Positions 32,279 to 32,614 of a stretch of DNA of 32,614 nt are shown here, one piece after another. The stretch is from positions 1 to 32,614 of the forward strand of contig CAMAXZ010000047.1 in NCBI GenBank assembly GCA_945862325.1. The letters are read 5' to 3'. Within the stretch, counting starts at the first letter, position 1. Each line of letters starts with the position of its first letter. Under the pieces are notes generated by a model. The model did not search any database. It had not been told where the DNA came from and saw only the letters and a program-made list of their open reading frames with translations. The position numbers and the translations under genes are program-made. The DNA is from Klebsiella pneumoniae (GTDB lineage Bacteria > Myxococcota_A > UBA796 > SXON01).

Positions 32279-32614
32279 TCGCCGCACGCGGCGCGCACGG
32301 CCTGATTGACGCCGAACATGGCGACCTCCTCCCGCGCGAGCGCCTCGCGCTCGGCGGTGGCTGCCCGCTCGGCGCCTTGAACCGCCGCGTAGCGCTCCGC
32401 GAGGCGGGTCGGATCGCCCACACACTCCCGCGCCGCGAGGCACGCGTCGAGGGCGCTGGCCGCGGACTCGTAGGACCGCGTCGACGCGGCGCCGATACGC
32501 GCGCGCGCCGCCGCGACCGAAGCGCGGACCCGCTCCTGCTCCGCCCGAGCCCCGTCACAGGCCGCGGACGCGCCGGGGGCGGCCGCGCGCGGCGGCGCCG
32601 ATGGTGCGACCGGC
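32275..32614 (-). CDS. C-terminal part of a hypothetical helical protein (truncated by the window)
   Basis: The frame is open at the right edge, so only the last 112 residues are present. It begins with a Pro/Ala-rich stretch and continues as a long, Ala/Glu/Arg-rich helical region (RAEQERVRASVAAARARI, AERAATAEREALAREEVA) with four Cys residues. The two central Cys are close together (ACLAAREC), which could form a disulphide in a periplasmic helical hairpin; this is inference. I recognise no family. Its stop overlaps the YihY-type start by 4 bases, so it belongs to the same transcript. Confidence 0.65.
   Translation of the reverse strand, partial: PVAPSAPPRAAAPGASAACDGARAEQERVRASVAAARARIGAASTRSYESAASALDACLAARECVGDPTRLAERYAAVQGAERAATAEREALAREEVAMFGVNQAVRAACGE

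Noticed and set aside
1..32614. tRNA, rRNA, riboswitches, insertion sequences or attachment sites
   Set aside because: None seen on either strand; the gaps between genes are all about 110 bases or shorter.

Overview
The window is about 32.6 kb of very GC-rich bacterial chromosome, almost completely coding, with no rRNA, tRNA, CRISPR array or insertion sequence that I could see. The gene content suggests a Myxococcota/Deltaproteobacteria-type bacterium. It combines a Ser/Thr protein kinase, a PP2C phosphatase, FHA proteins, two sigma54 activators (one with an FHA input), many small-signal lipoproteins, an FG-GAP surface protein and a GIDE-domain membrane protein. This taxonomic placement is inferred from gene style only.

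Layout. 1-774 is the end of an FG-GAP repeat protein, followed by a strong hairpin. 876-3283 holds divergent ETF-ubiquinone oxidoreductase and lspA. 3370-6816 holds a GAF/HD-GYP protein, alanine dehydrogenase (overlapping it tail to tail) and a small lipoprotein. 6848-12514 is a phospho-signalling cluster: a membrane Ser/Thr kinase, a PP2C phosphatase and a 1008-residue protein with one clear and two degenerate FHA modules. 12625-16015 holds a DUF1015 protein, a mini cytochrome c lipoprotein and uvrC. 16058-18636 is a patatin phospholipase coupled to a lipoprotein. 18647-23348 is a minus-strand run: histidine kinase, NtrC-type regulator, FHA-sigma54 activator, GIDE membrane protein. 23436-24221 is a ferredoxin with a pentapeptide repeat tract. 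24236-27236 is an unrecognised three-gene locus. 27107-32614 is a minus-strand run: ComEC, a peptidoglycan glycosyltransferase with a long N-terminal domain, a YihY-type membrane protein and a truncated helical protein.

The most interesting region is 24236-27236. A multi-winged-helix protein of 523 aa faces a 333-aa protein that looks like an AAA/STAND-type ATPase with its P-loop and Walker B acidic residue lost. A GGCT-fold protein without its catalytic Glu sits directly downstream of the first. The two divergent genes share one compact promoter region: their -35 elements overlap on the same bases, both spacers are 17 bp, and both -10 boxes end 6-7 bases before the start codon, so both mRNAs should be leaderless. 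The histidine-kinase/ferredoxin pair shows the same overlapping -35 geometry. Several other genes (kinase, patatin) also have a -10-like box just ahead of the start codon and no ribosome-binding site. This suggests that leaderless initiation is common in this genome.
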